This document shows positions 34,458-43,547 of a stretch of DNA of 64,000 bases, one piece after another (position 1 is the first letter of the stretch; every line of letters starts with the position of its first letter). The notes under the pieces were generated by a model. It did no database searches. It was not told the origin of the DNA and saw nothing but the letters and a program-made list of their open reading frames with translations. Source of the DNA: JAZKGA01 sp040386235 (lineage in GTDB: Bacteria > Pseudomonadota > Alphaproteobacteria > Micavibrionales > Micavibrionaceae); NCBI GenBank assembly GCA_040386235.1, contig JAZKGA010000001.1, positions 310,001 through 374,000 on the forward strand. Direction: 5' to 3'. The translations under genes were made by a program, and so were the position numbers.

Positions 34458-36117
34458 GCCGCAGCCACCGTCGCTGCGCCAGACCTGGGACGATATTCGC
34501 CATCGCCGCAGTGGTGGCGCGGTATTTCGCGCCGCCCTGAGCCGCCTGACACCGCGCGGTTTGATGATCAAGATCGTCGGGATCAATATTATCCCGCTGC
34601 TTTTATTCGTATCGACCTTTCAATTCCTGCATCAATACCGCACGAATTTGATCGAAGGCGAATTGCTGCTGCTTGAGGCGCAAAGCAAGGGCATCAGCAC
34701 GATGATTGATGCGACATTAAGCACGCGTCAGGTCACGCCACCTTCCCTGTCCGCCGCCCTGCAAAAGGTATTGCCACCTCAAGAGGGGTTGCACATCGCC
34801 GTCGCCGATCGCGGCGGCATTCTGTTGTTCGACAGTCGCACAGTGTGGCCCGCCGGGCCGGTTTTAAGCGAAGGCGACGCACGGGACAGCACCTTCCTTG
34901 ACCGGTTTGTCGCCCATTGGTCACCGATTGCGTTCCGTCTGCCGCGCTATAACGGTTTACTGTCCAGCCTGACACCCGGCGACGGTGATTTTACCGCCAC
35001 GCTGACCGGCCAGGCACATTTGATCGCGATGACCCGGGACGGGTCCAACTTGATTATCCGCGCGGTTATGCCGCTGCGCCTTAATGGCCTTCCCGTTGGT
35101 GTCGTCCAGGTCACCAAAGCCGATGACCGCCTGTCAACAATTGCCGAGCGAATGTACTTCAGCAGCCTGCGCCTGATGATGGTGGCGTTGTTTTTAACAA
35201 TCGTTTTATCCTTATTTTTAACCGGCTTTATCGTGCATCCGTTACGCCGCCTAAGCCGGGCTGCGGAAAACGTCCACCGCTATCGCGATCCGGAACAGAT
35301 CGGTGAGATGCAGGCGTTAAGCCGGCGAAAGGATGAGATTGGCGACCTGGCCGAAGCCTTCGAACTGATGACAAAAAGTCTGATGGCCCGCCTGCAATTA
35401 ACCGAACAATTTGCTGCCGATGTCGCCCATGAATTAAAAAATCCGCTGACGTCGCTGCGCAGCGCGTTTGAAACTTATGATCTGGTCAAGAACGGGAAAA
35501 AGCGCGCGGCCCTGCGTGACATTATCGCCCATGACATGAACCGCCTGGACCGGCTGATCACCGATATCGCCAAATCTTCCCGCCTGGATGCTGAAATGGC
35601 ACGGATTGAGCTGGTGCGCCTGACATTGACACCGTTCTTAACGCGCATTTGCGGGGCGTATCTTGCCATACAGGGAGAGGGCAAAGCGCTGGGCGATGCC
35701 GATGCACCTATTATTGTCACGTCCGGAACGCCGCCACGGCTTGCAATCCTGGCACATGGCGACCGCCTGTCACAGGTCATTTTGAACATTCTTGATAATG
35801 CCTTGTCATTTACGCCGACAGGGGTTCCGGTTACACTGGCCACCGCCACCAATGGGGCATCTGTACGCATCATGATCGATGATTGCGGGCCAGGTATTCC
35901 AGAAAATAAGATTGAGACGATTTTCGACAGGTTTTACAGCGAGCGTCCAGCCACAGAGGCCTTCGGCCAGCATTCGGGCCTGGGCCTGGCCATTGCCCGC
36001 CAGATCGTCGCCGCGCATCGCGGCCGTATTTGGGCTGAAAACCGCAAAAACAAAAGCGGACGCGTGATTGGCGCCCGCTTCGTCATCGAATTGCCGTTAC
36101 TTACGCCGCGGGCTTAG
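34426..36117 (+). CDS. chvG: ChvG-like sensor histidine kinase
   Basis: 563 aa. Two membrane helices (about 45-66 and 243-267) enclose a periplasmic sensor region. A HAMP linker, then HisKA with the phosphoacceptor His in DVAHELKNPLTSL, then HATPase_c with LDNALSFTP, DDCGPGIP and SGLGLAIARQ. The start at 34426 is inside the end of chvI, as in coupled two-component operons. Normally followed by hprK and ptsH in this clade; neither is present here. Confidence 0.93.
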   Translation: MALDTDLTKSEPQPPSLRQTWDDIRHRRSGGAVFRAALSRLTPRGLMIKIVGINIIPLLLFVSTFQFLHQYRTNLIEGELLLLEAQSKGISTMIDATLSTRQVTPPSLSAALQKVLPPQEGLHIAVADRGGILLFDSRTVWPAGPVLSEGDARDSTFLDRFVAHWSPIAFRLPRYNGLLSSLTPGDGDFTATLTGQAHLIAMTRDGSNLIIRAVMPLRLNGLPVGVVQVTKADDRLSTIAERMYFSSLRLMMVALFLTIVLSLFLTGFIVHPLRRLSRAAENVHRYRDPEQIGEMQALSRRKDEIGDLAEAFELMTKSLMARLQLTEQFAADVAHELKNPLTSLRSAFETYDLVKNGKKRAALRDIIAHDMNRLDRLITDIAKSSRLDAEMARIELVRLTLTPFLTRICGAYLAIQGEGKALGDADAPIIVTSGTPPRLAILAHGDRLSQVILNILDNALSFTPTGVPVTLATATNGASVRIMIDDCGPGIPENKIETIFDRFYSERPATEAFGQHSGLGLAIARQIVAAHRGRIWAENRKNKSGRVIGARFVIELPLLTPRA

Positions 36118-36205
36118 GTGCGGGTGCTGACGGCGCCATCAAGCCGTCTGCCTGGGCCGCAAAAATCTGTAAGACAGCAGGGTTCAGAATATTAATGTGT
36201 TGCAT
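36101..36205 (-). CDS. possible small ORF (34 aa)
   Basis: An ATG overlaps the stop region of the 127-aa gene in another frame and opens a 34-codon frame: helical N-terminus MQHINILNPAVLQIFAAQ, then an Ala/Pro-rich end APSAPAPKPAA. It ends 16 bp inside chvG on the opposite strand. It has no ribosome site of its own and could only be made by coupling. It fills a stretch that otherwise holds no gene. Confidence 0.25.
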   Translation of the reverse strand: MQHINILNPAVLQIFAAQADGLMAPSAPAPKPAA

Positions 36206-36575
36206 CGGACCAGTACTCCTTCTCAATTAACAACAGGGCATTTTCGCGCGACACGCCGGTGCCACCGAAGTGCCGCATGACGATTTTCTTACGACCGCCC
36301 TCTTCACCATCCTGTAATTGAAACAACAGGCGCGCGCCGTTCATGTCGCGCCGCAAATCATGCAGGCGCATGTGGCCGTTCATCAATGTGACCAGATTTT
36401 GCACCTTGCGTTCGCTCAGGCTCATCTCTTCGCCCTTATCCAGAACGATGTAATCACCGACTGGCTGATATCCCTGCCGCGAATCCCAATGCAGCAACTG
36501 ATATGCTTGGGCCGTTAATGGATGTGGCCTGTACCAGAACTGGCGTTTTTCTGAGTAAGAGAAATCGTCCCGCAT
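36192..36575 (-). CDS. hypothetical protein (127 aa)
   Basis: Basic soluble protein. An aromatic-rich N-terminus (SYSEKRQFWYRPHPLTAQAY) is followed by a strand-rich middle and a C-terminal helix (VSRENALLLIEKEYW). AAGGA lies 9 bases before the ATG. It sits where hprK/ptsH would be expected between chvG and ahcY but shows no sign of either fold (no P-loop, no HPr His motif). Divergent from ahcY. Function unknown. Confidence 0.68.
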   Translation of the reverse strand: MRDDFSYSEKRQFWYRPHPLTAQAYQLLHWDSRQGYQPVGDYIVLDKGEEMSLSERKVQNLVTLMNGHMRLHDLRRDMNGARLLFQLQDGEEGGRKKIVMRHFGGTGVSRENALLLIEKEYWSDATH

Positions 36576-36599
36576 AATCTTTATTCCTTACTAAAATTC

Positions 36600-36628
36600 T
36601 TGCATTTTGTGCTTTGTCTCCCTAACTG
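36600..36628 (+). promoter_or_regulatory. possible ahcY promoter
   Basis: TTGCAT and TAACTG are 17 bases apart, leaving about 70 bases of leader before the ahcY start. I looked for SAH or SAM riboswitch stems in this leader and saw none. Confidence 0.3.
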
Positions 36629-36701
36629 TAAGCACCAAGGGTTAAATCCCGCTAAACGATTGCTAAAATTCGAAATAAAAATGGACGAAGGAGTTTCCGC
36701 C

Positions 36702-38021
36702 ATGACCCAGCCCGCCGCTTGCCTGGTAAATCAGGATTATAACGTAAAAGACATTACGCTTGCTGACTGGGGTCGGAAGGAAATTGCGATCGCTGAAACC
36801 GAAATGCCGGGCCTGATGGCCATCCGCCAGGAATATGGCCCACGCCAGGTGTTGAAAGGCGCACGCATCACGGGATGTTTGCACATGACGATCCAAACCG
36901 CCGTGCTGATTGAAACATTGACCGCCCTTGGCGCCGAAGTGCGCTGGTCATCGTGCAACATCTTCTCAACCCAGGATCATGCGGCGGCGGCCATTGCCGC
37001 GGCTGGCGTTCCCGTTTTCGCCTGGAAAGGTATGAGCGAGGAAGAATACGATGCCTGTATCCATGCGACGATCAAGGGCCCGAATGGCTGGGTTCCCAAT
37101 ATGCTGCTGGATGATGGTGGCGACCTGACCCGCATGGTGCATCAGGATTACCCTGAATTGCTGGCCGGCATCAAAGGCGTGTCCGAAGAAACAACAACCG
37201 GCGTGCATCGCCTGTATGAAATGGCCCGTGACGGCGCGCTGAAAATCCCGGCGATTAACGTCAACGACTCCGTCACCAAATCGAAATTCGACAACAAATA
37301 CGGCTGCCGCGAGTCATTGGTGGACGGCATTCGCCGCGCCACTGACGTTATGCTGGCTGGCAAGGTTGCCGTTGTGGCCGGTTACGGCGATGTGGGCAAG
37401 GGGTCTGCTGACTCCTTACGTTCCCAGGGCGCGCGCGTTATTGTCACCGAAATTGACCCGATCTGTGCGCTGCAGGCCGCGATGGAAGGCTATCAGGTCG
37501 GCACGCTGGACGATTTTGTCGCCCATGCTGACATTTTCGTGACCGCCACGGGCAACCGCGATGTCATCACGCTGGACCACATGCGCGCGATGAAAGACCG
37601 CGCCATCGTCTGCAATATCGGTCACTTTGATAACGAGATCCAGGTGGACCAGCTGCGTAATCTGAAATGGCACAATATCAAACCACAAGTAGATGAGATT
37701 GCGTTCCCGAGCGGCAAGCGGATCATCCTGCTGGCCGAAGGCCGCCTGGTTAACCTGGGCTGTGCCACTGGTCATCCGTCATTTGTCATGAGTGCGTCAT
37801 TCAGCAACCAGACATTGGCCCAGATTGAGTTGTGGACGAACAACACCGACGGCAAATACGCCAACGATGTTTACGTCCTGCCAAAACATTTGGACGAAAA
37901 AGTCGCCGCCCTGCACCTGGAAAAACTGGGCATCAATCTGACCCGCCTGACGCAGGCGCAGGCTGACTACATTGGTGTGGATATGGCTGGACCTTATAAA
38001 TCTGACCAATACCGTTACTAA
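36702..38021 (+). CDS. ahcY: adenosylhomocysteinase
   Basis: 439 aa. Core segments: CLHMTIQTAVLIETL, SSCNIFSTQDHAAAA, the NAD site VVAGYGDVGKGSADSL, the DNKYGCRESL segment carrying the catalytic Lys/Asp region, and the C-terminal KSDQYRY that closes the partner's NAD site. It hydrolyses S-adenosylhomocysteine to adenosine and homocysteine. Start at 36702 with GAAGGAG 8 bases before; an upstream extension is unlikely. Confidence 0.97.
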   Translation: MTQPAACLVNQDYNVKDITLADWGRKEIAIAETEMPGLMAIRQEYGPRQVLKGARITGCLHMTIQTAVLIETLTALGAEVRWSSCNIFSTQDHAAAAIAAAGVPVFAWKGMSEEEYDACIHATIKGPNGWVPNMLLDDGGDLTRMVHQDYPELLAGIKGVSEETTTGVHRLYEMARDGALKIPAINVNDSVTKSKFDNKYGCRESLVDGIRRATDVMLAGKVAVVAGYGDVGKGSADSLRSQGARVIVTEIDPICALQAAMEGYQVGTLDDFVAHADIFVTATGNRDVITLDHMRAMKDRAIVCNIGHFDNEIQVDQLRNLKWHNIKPQVDEIAFPSGKRIILLAEGRLVNLGCATGHPSFVMSASFSNQTLAQIELWTNNTDGKYANDVYVLPKHLDEKVAALHLEKLGINLTRLTQAQADYIGVDMAGPYKSDQYRY

Positions 38022-38025
38022 AAAG

Positions 38026-38074
38026 TTGACATAAACTTAATATTTATGTAATTTCCTCTCCGAGTAGAGGAGAG
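38026..38074 (+). promoter_or_regulatory. promoter and inverted repeat upstream of the 741-aa gene
   Basis: TTGACA begins 5 bases after the ahcY stop, and TAATTT follows a 17-base spacer. A perfect inverted repeat CTCTCC-N7-GGAGAG (38056-38074) includes the gene's ribosome site GGAGAG. If transcription starts near 38061 only the right arm is in the mRNA, so it may act as a DNA operator. In a read-through transcript it would hide the ribosome site. Confidence 0.5.
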
Positions 38075-38081
38075 TGTAAAT

Positions 38082-40307
38082 ATGTCAAGTTCTGGTGCGT
38101 TTTTAGATGTGTGCCGCACGGCCCAGATCACCCCAACGGATAATACTGTTAAGCGGGCTTTAATCAAAAGTATCCGCAGTAAACCCGGTGACGATCTGGT
38201 TGCGCGCGCACGCCGGTACGCGGCGGCGGCCCTTGTGACTCAAAGCTACTCTGCCCTTGCTGCTGCGATAAAAGACATGCCACCAGCCGACCCTGACATT
38301 CAAGCCGCCCGCTGGCTGGCCCCCCTGGCACGGGCGCAAAGTCCCTGGTCCCCCGCCGATTTTTCAGTGATGGACCTGAATGAAACTGTTCTTAAACTGA
38401 TGACCGCACCATCCGCGTTTGTCGCCGCTGAAACGCAGGCGCAAGCCTCTTTCCAGGCTCTGTTTACAACTAAGCATTTGGCACCTGCCGATAAATTAAA
38501 CCTGTTACAGACGCAATGGGACATGATTGCGACCCATCTACCCGGCATTCAGGCAATACTTGGGCTGGACACACCTGCCACTTCCTCTACTTATGCATTG
38601 GCCGCCCAGCACTTTTATGACACTGGCGCCATTGACCTGATGATGCTGGCCGCCCTGCCAGAGCCTACAGACGAACACATCCAAGCGGTTGAGATTGTAC
38701 GGGCAACACAGCAGGCGAGGGCCCAAGGGACCCTTGCTGTACCCACCCCCCTTTACGTTCGGGATGATGTATATGAGCGTCAGGCGCATTCAGAAGCGGC
38801 TCTGCGTTTAATCGCCGGACCAAACCCGGATGAAAACCTGATAGCAGAAGCACGTTCCAGCTTCCAATTCTATCTGGCACAATTAGATTATGCCTGGTCT
38901 AAGCCTGATAACGTATCACGCGCCGATGAAAGTACGACTGGCCTGCGCGCCGCATGGTTTATGTTTCATTTCGGCCAATCACTGGCCAAAATGGCAAAAG
39001 ATCCATATGCAATAACACCGCTTTTATCGCCTGAGGTTTTGCAAAATTGGCTGCATGCGAAAACCTTTGCCATCGTTAACGGCATATCCGATCTCAAAGC
39101 CCAGGATGCTGTTTTCCAGGCCGCAACCCTGCTGCTGCCCCCTCAGAAGGCAGAAGGCTTTAAACAACAGATTAAAGATGAATTGCGCCTGTCTTACGAT
39201 CACGAACCTGAGGTCAGTCATTACGATTATTACCAGGTTATGCTGCGAGACTGCTTGGGAATCGGTGAGGCATCGCAGGCAATTGCGTCGCGTCTAACGG
39301 CCACGTCACGGGACACAGACGGTATCCAAGCCAACGTGAACGCCATTACAAAATTCACAGCAGAGATGCTTGAATCTTCGTTGTTTTTAGATGCGGGTGC
39401 CCTTCATGTTTTACAGCAAGCCCTGCATCACGCGCATTATTTGAAGTATCTGCAGCAAAACACTCTGACCTCCCAAGATCTCCCTTATATTGCGTGGCAA
39501 AATCTGGAGGGTGTCTTGGCACCACCAAGTGACTTTGACCCAGGCGATATATCACTGCTGGAACATTTTACTGCCGGCGCAGATATTGCGCCAAACAGTG
39601 TTGACATCGTAGCAGCGCCTGTCCCCGAGGACGCGCCACAATGGCTGACGGACTTCACGCGCGACCACGCCATGTTTCTTACAATGGATACACCAAACCG
39701 GCTGGCAACCGATATGCTGGTCATGCTTAAGTTTGTAGCAGTTGTCGTGCCGAAATCTGACGTGCGCGACCTTTACCTGGATCGCGCCAAAGACATGGAT
39801 CATCAAATGGCCACACTGAACCTGATGCGGCTATGCGTTGAGACAGAAGGGCTGACCCATCTGGATATGGCCTGGGATCGCTTGAATATCGCCCCAAGCT
39901 CTAGGGCAAAGCTGGCAGACATCTGTATCAAGCCAAACGAAATCCCGGCCGATTTTGTTGGCCGTGTGTCGCAGACCGCGAATGGACGTCTAAGCGCGAC
40001 ATTGTATGTCGATGCCGCCCTGCTGAAGAGCCCAGACGATGAGACATTGTTAGGCCTGCAAAAAGCGCTGAAAGCACCCTCTGCATATCGTGATCCGCAT
40101 ATTTCCGACAGCGTACAGCTTATAGATATGGCGCCACAGCCGCATAGCTGGAAAGGACTTAGCTTTAACGACGCAGCAAATGACGGTAGCGCAGATTTAG
40201 GAATCTGCCCGGAAACATTGGCGGCAAAAATGGGCACATTGGATGACAACACACAGATAGCCCCGCCTGCCGGTTTAAACCGCAACGACTTCACATATAA
40301 AGGATAA
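38082..40307 (+). CDS. large hypothetical protein (741 aa)
   Basis: Almost entirely alpha-helical by residue pattern, cytosolic (no signal or membrane segment). It is rich in Ala/Leu/Gln with acidic stretches, as in helical-repeat or scaffold-like proteins. No ATPase, nuclease or protease motif is visible. Strong ribosome site (AGGAGAG) and its own promoter. The 111-aa gene follows after 3 bp. The pair interrupts the ahcY-divL neighbourhood. Composition is less GC-rich than the neighbours, suggesting a lineage-specific gene. Function unknown. Confidence 0.75.
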   Translation: MSSSGAFLDVCRTAQITPTDNTVKRALIKSIRSKPGDDLVARARRYAAAALVTQSYSALAAAIKDMPPADPDIQAARWLAPLARAQSPWSPADFSVMDLNETVLKLMTAPSAFVAAETQAQASFQALFTTKHLAPADKLNLLQTQWDMIATHLPGIQAILGLDTPATSSTYALAAQHFYDTGAIDLMMLAALPEPTDEHIQAVEIVRATQQARAQGTLAVPTPLYVRDDVYERQAHSEAALRLIAGPNPDENLIAEARSSFQFYLAQLDYAWSKPDNVSRADESTTGLRAAWFMFHFGQSLAKMAKDPYAITPLLSPEVLQNWLHAKTFAIVNGISDLKAQDAVFQAATLLLPPQKAEGFKQQIKDELRLSYDHEPEVSHYDYYQVMLRDCLGIGEASQAIASRLTATSRDTDGIQANVNAITKFTAEMLESSLFLDAGALHVLQQALHHAHYLKYLQQNTLTSQDLPYIAWQNLEGVLAPPSDFDPGDISLLEHFTAGADIAPNSVDIVAAPVPEDAPQWLTDFTRDHAMFLTMDTPNRLATDMLVMLKFVAVVVPKSDVRDLYLDRAKDMDHQMATLNLMRLCVETEGLTHLDMAWDRLNIAPSSRAKLADICIKPNEIPADFVGRVSQTANGRLSATLYVDAALLKSPDDETLLGLQKALKAPSAYRDPHISDSVQLIDMAPQPHSWKGLSFNDAANDGSADLGICPETLAAKMGTLDDNTQIAPPAGLNRNDFTYKG

Positions 40308-40310
40308 AAA

Positions 40311-40646
40311 ATGACACATATTGATTTTACACACGCAGCAAACGCGGTTCAGGCCACCTTGAATACAGAGATTGTTCCAGAAAATCCGACCTATTGGCCA
40401 ACCCAGGCCAATGCGGCTTTGGCTTTAGCCAACCACTTGGTTATGGTTGATGTTTTGGAAAACTTGGACGCCCCTACAGACGATGATAATCATACGGTTC
40501 TGCAACAAAAGATGCGCGCCTGCATTATCGCGATTCTGGACACAAAGCATCTTACGTCTGACACCCTGATAAAATGGGGCTTCGACGAAGATGCCGTCAA
40601 ACAGTGCGACCATCGCACCCGTGGGCCTGCACCCTCGCCTGCATAA
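40311..40646 (+). CDS. hypothetical protein (111 aa)
   Basis: Starts 3 bp after the 741-aa gene with AAAGGA 5 bases upstream, so the two form an operon and may be partners. Helical protein with a Thr/Asp-rich centre and a final Pro-rich tail (TRGPAPSPA). A Cys pair lies in the C-terminal half. No family recognised. Confidence 0.65.
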   Translation: MTHIDFTHAANAVQATLNTEIVPENPTYWPTQANAALALANHLVMVDVLENLDAPTDDDNHTVLQQKMRACIIAILDTKHLTSDTLIKWGFDEDAVKQCDHRTRGPAPSPA

Positions 40647-40656
40647 CACCGCTTGA

Positions 40657-42975
40657 GTGTTTGGGGCGGGCGCGATACCATGGCGCATCGTGTTTCGCCG
40701 TCTTGCCACCTTTGTTGGATCGTCATCTTCCCCCGATATGCGGGAAGATGTCGCGCGGCTCGAAGCCTTTTTATCCGCCTTTCCCGGTGAATATTGCGCC
40801 TTTGCGCCTGACGGCCATGTCATTGCCTCGCCCCGGCTTCATGATTTGCTGGGTATTGCGCAATTGGCCAGCCTGGCCGATATTCTGAAGGCTTTTTCAT
40901 CCGACCAGGCGGCTCAGATCGAAGTCGCCTTCACCCGGTTCCAGGCCACTGGCACGCCGTTTCAGATGCAGGTCACGCCCCGGGCGCGGCCGGATATGCG
41001 CTATCGCCTGCATACAACACGGGGGCAAAGCGGGACCCACACCCCGACCGCTTATGATATTTTGTGGCTTGAGGATATCACAGCGGCACAGCGCGACCTG
41101 ATCGCCGCACAGGATGAAACCGCACGGTTGCAGGCCCGCGTCGCAGCCCTAGAGGCGGCCGTGGATCAATTGCCTTTTCCGGTGTCGCTGCGTGGAACAG
41201 ACGGGGCGCTGGATTGGGTCAACACATCTTATGCCGTCCTGCGCGGCCAAATGCGCGGCGAGGTCATCGCCCAGGACACCTTGCTGGCCACCCCGACGCG
41301 CAGCGATCTGCCCCCCGCGGCGACCTTGGCCGCCGATGCCCTGCGCACCGGCAAGGCCCAAAGCAGCGAAGGTCACGCCGTTATCAAGGGCACGCGCCGG
41401 CTGATGCGTCACCGTGAAGTGCCGTTGACCGGGCACGCCTTCAGCGTCGGCATTACCGAAGATCGCACCGATCTGGAAGACATGGCGCGAACGGCCAAGA
41501 AACAAGCTGAGGCTTATCACGCGCTGCTGGAACAGCTGCAAGCCGCCACAGCGATTTTTGATCATACTGAACGGTTAACCTTCTTCAACTCTGCCTTTAC
41601 CGCGATCTGGCAATTGGATGAGGCTTTCCTGCATATGCGGCCGCGTTTAAGCGATGTCCTGGAACGGTTGCGGGAATTGCGCCGCTTGCCCGAACAGGCC
41701 GATTTCCGCACATATAAACAAAGCTGGCAAAGCATGTTCACCAATTTGATCGTGCCGCACCAGGACATGATGTACCTGCCGGACGGCACGGTGTTGCGCG
41801 CGCTGTTTATGCCGCATCCGCTGGGCGGTTTGATGATGGTGTTTGAAGACGTGACGTCGCGGCTTGAGATGGAGGCCTCTTACAACACCTTGGTTGCGGT
41901 GCAGAAGGAAACGCTCGATAACCTGTCCGAAGCCGTGGCCGTGTATGGCAGTGATGGCCGGTTGAAACTGTGCAATCCCGCCTTTACAGCATTGTGGGAA
42001 TTGCCGGCCGAAGCCCTGCAGGGTGAACCACATATCACACGGGTCGCAGACCGCGCAAAGGCCATGTTCAAACCCGATGATTGGGGCGGGGCCCGCTTGG
42101 CCCTGCTGTCACAGGGCCTGGATCCGGGGGCCGCGAAAAGTCAGATGTTACGCCGCGCCGATGGCAAAGTGGTGGCGTGCCAGTCAGTTGCCCTGCCCGA
42201 TGGCGGCAGCCTGGTCACCCATATCGACGTGACGGACAGCATGCAGGTACAAGACGCCCTGGCTGCTCGCAATGCCGCACTAGAGGAGGCGGAGCGCGTG
42301 AAGGGCAGCTTCCTGACCAACGTCTCTTACCAGTTGCGCACACCGCTGAACGCGCTGATCGGGTTTACTGAGTTGCTGCATCAGGAATTCTTTGGGCCGC
42401 TTAACCCGCGCCAGCGTGAATATACACAAGGCATGCGCGATGCCGGATCGCGGCTGCAACACCTGATCGACGTTCTTCTTGACCTAACGACGATGGAGGC
42501 CGGATATTTCACCCTGAATATCGAAACATCGGATATTGACGTTATAATGCGCGATATCCACGATCTGGCACAGGAATGGGGCCGCAGCACTGGCCAGGTC
42601 ATCGCCCTGGATGTTGATAAAAAACAACAGCCGCTGGGCGTAGCCGAGATTGATGGCCCGCGCCTGAAACAGGCGGTCTTTCACCTCTTGCAACATGCCA
42701 TGTCACGCACAGGTGCCGGTGATATTATCACCCTTGCCGCGAAACGTGATAAGGGCGGGCATTTGCACGTTACTGTTCAAGATACAGGCCCGCAACTGGA
42801 CGAGGCGGCGCAGGCCACGTTATTCACTCATTTCGCGGCCCAGCATACCGGAACGGCGCAGATCAATGATAACAGCCTGGGCCTTAGCCTGGTCAAGAAA
42901 ATCGCCGAATTGCATGACGGATCCGTCGCCATCCACTCGACCACCGACAACACGGTTATCACGATTATTATTTAA
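40657..42975 (+). CDS. divL: DivL-like tyrosine pseudo-histidine kinase
   Basis: 772 aa from the GTG at 40657; alternative starts are a GTG at 40690 and an ATG at 40738, none with a ribosome site. Several PAS-like regions precede a HisKA-like domain in which the phosphoacceptor His is replaced by Tyr558 (NVSYQLRTPLNALIGF). The same replacement defines Caulobacter DivL (Tyr550 of 769 residues). The ATP-binding domain is degenerate: the N-box Asn is lost (HLLQHAMS), G1 reads DTGPQLD and G2 reads NDNSLGLSL. DivL controls CckA and senses DivK in the cell cycle. Here it is a likely signalling scaffold; absence of kinase activity is inferred. Confidence 0.85.
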   Translation: MFGAGAIPWRIVFRRLATFVGSSSSPDMREDVARLEAFLSAFPGEYCAFAPDGHVIASPRLHDLLGIAQLASLADILKAFSSDQAAQIEVAFTRFQATGTPFQMQVTPRARPDMRYRLHTTRGQSGTHTPTAYDILWLEDITAAQRDLIAAQDETARLQARVAALEAAVDQLPFPVSLRGTDGALDWVNTSYAVLRGQMRGEVIAQDTLLATPTRSDLPPAATLAADALRTGKAQSSEGHAVIKGTRRLMRHREVPLTGHAFSVGITEDRTDLEDMARTAKKQAEAYHALLEQLQAATAIFDHTERLTFFNSAFTAIWQLDEAFLHMRPRLSDVLERLRELRRLPEQADFRTYKQSWQSMFTNLIVPHQDMMYLPDGTVLRALFMPHPLGGLMMVFEDVTSRLEMEASYNTLVAVQKETLDNLSEAVAVYGSDGRLKLCNPAFTALWELPAEALQGEPHITRVADRAKAMFKPDDWGGARLALLSQGLDPGAAKSQMLRRADGKVVACQSVALPDGGSLVTHIDVTDSMQVQDALAARNAALEEAERVKGSFLTNVSYQLRTPLNALIGFTELLHQEFFGPLNPRQREYTQGMRDAGSRLQHLIDVLLDLTTMEAGYFTLNIETSDIDVIMRDIHDLAQEWGRSTGQVIALDVDKKQQPLGVAEIDGPRLKQAVFHLLQHAMSRTGAGDIITLAAKRDKGGHLHVTVQDTGPQLDEAAQATLFTHFAAQHTGTAQINDNSLGLSLVKKIAELHDGSVAIHSTTDNTVITIII

Positions 42976-43037
42976 TACGCTGAAAGCATTTGTTTTAGAT
43001 TATTTCTGCCTATCTCAGTAAAAAGGGAGACAAGAAA

Positions 43038-43547
43038 ATGAAGGGAATACGGGTCATGACATTGACAGGGATAGGGCTTTTGGCCATGGCGATCTGCCCG
43101 GTTAAGGCGGCGGAAAACAGCGACAAATTAACGGAGATGCAACGCTATGTCACCCAGCATGGCGGAACAGAAAAACCGTTTGAAAATGAATACTGGAACC
43201 ATAAGGAAGCAGGCATTTACGTCGATGTGATATCAGGCGAACCACTGTTTTCTTCTACGGATAAATTCGATTCTGGCACGGGCTGGCCCAGCTTTACCCA
43301 GCCGATCACCGCCCATAATGTTGATACGCACGCGGATCATTCCCTGGGCATGAAGCGGGTCGAGGTGAAATCCAGCACGTCCAACGCCCATCTGGGTCAT
43401 GTGTTTGATGACGGACCAAAAGATAAGGGCGGCCAGCGGTATTGTATCAATTCCGCCGCCTTGCGCTTTGTCCCGAAAGCGGATCTTGAGAAAGAAGGGT
43501 ATGGCGAATACCTGCCCCTGTTTCAAACACCGGCCGCACCCAAATGA
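43038..43547 (+). CDS. msrB: exported peptide-methionine (R)-S-oxide reductase
   Basis: 169 aa. A signal peptide (hydrophobic residues 8-20, cleavage near VKAAEN) precedes an MsrB domain with SGTGWPSF, HLGHVFDDGP and the catalytic Cys136 in RYCINSAAL. The CxxC pairs that bind structural zinc in many MsrBs are absent (VDVISGEPLF instead of C-x-x-C), so it is the zinc-free type. It should repair methionine-R-sulfoxide in periplasmic proteins. The thioredoxin gene overlaps its stop by ATGA. Confidence 0.93.
   Translation: MKGIRVMTLTGIGLLAMAICPVKAAENSDKLTEMQRYVTQHGGTEKPFENEYWNHKEAGIYVDVISGEPLFSSTDKFDSGTGWPSFTQPITAHNVDTHADHSLGMKRVEVKSSTSNAHLGHVFDDGPKDKGGQRYCINSAALRFVPKADLEKEGYGEYLPLFQTPAAPK

Noticed and set aside
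36629..36701. SAH or SAM riboswitch in the ahcY leader
   Set aside because: I looked for the conserved stems and pseudoknot patterns of SAH, SAM-II and SAM/SAH aptamers and could not find a matching structure.
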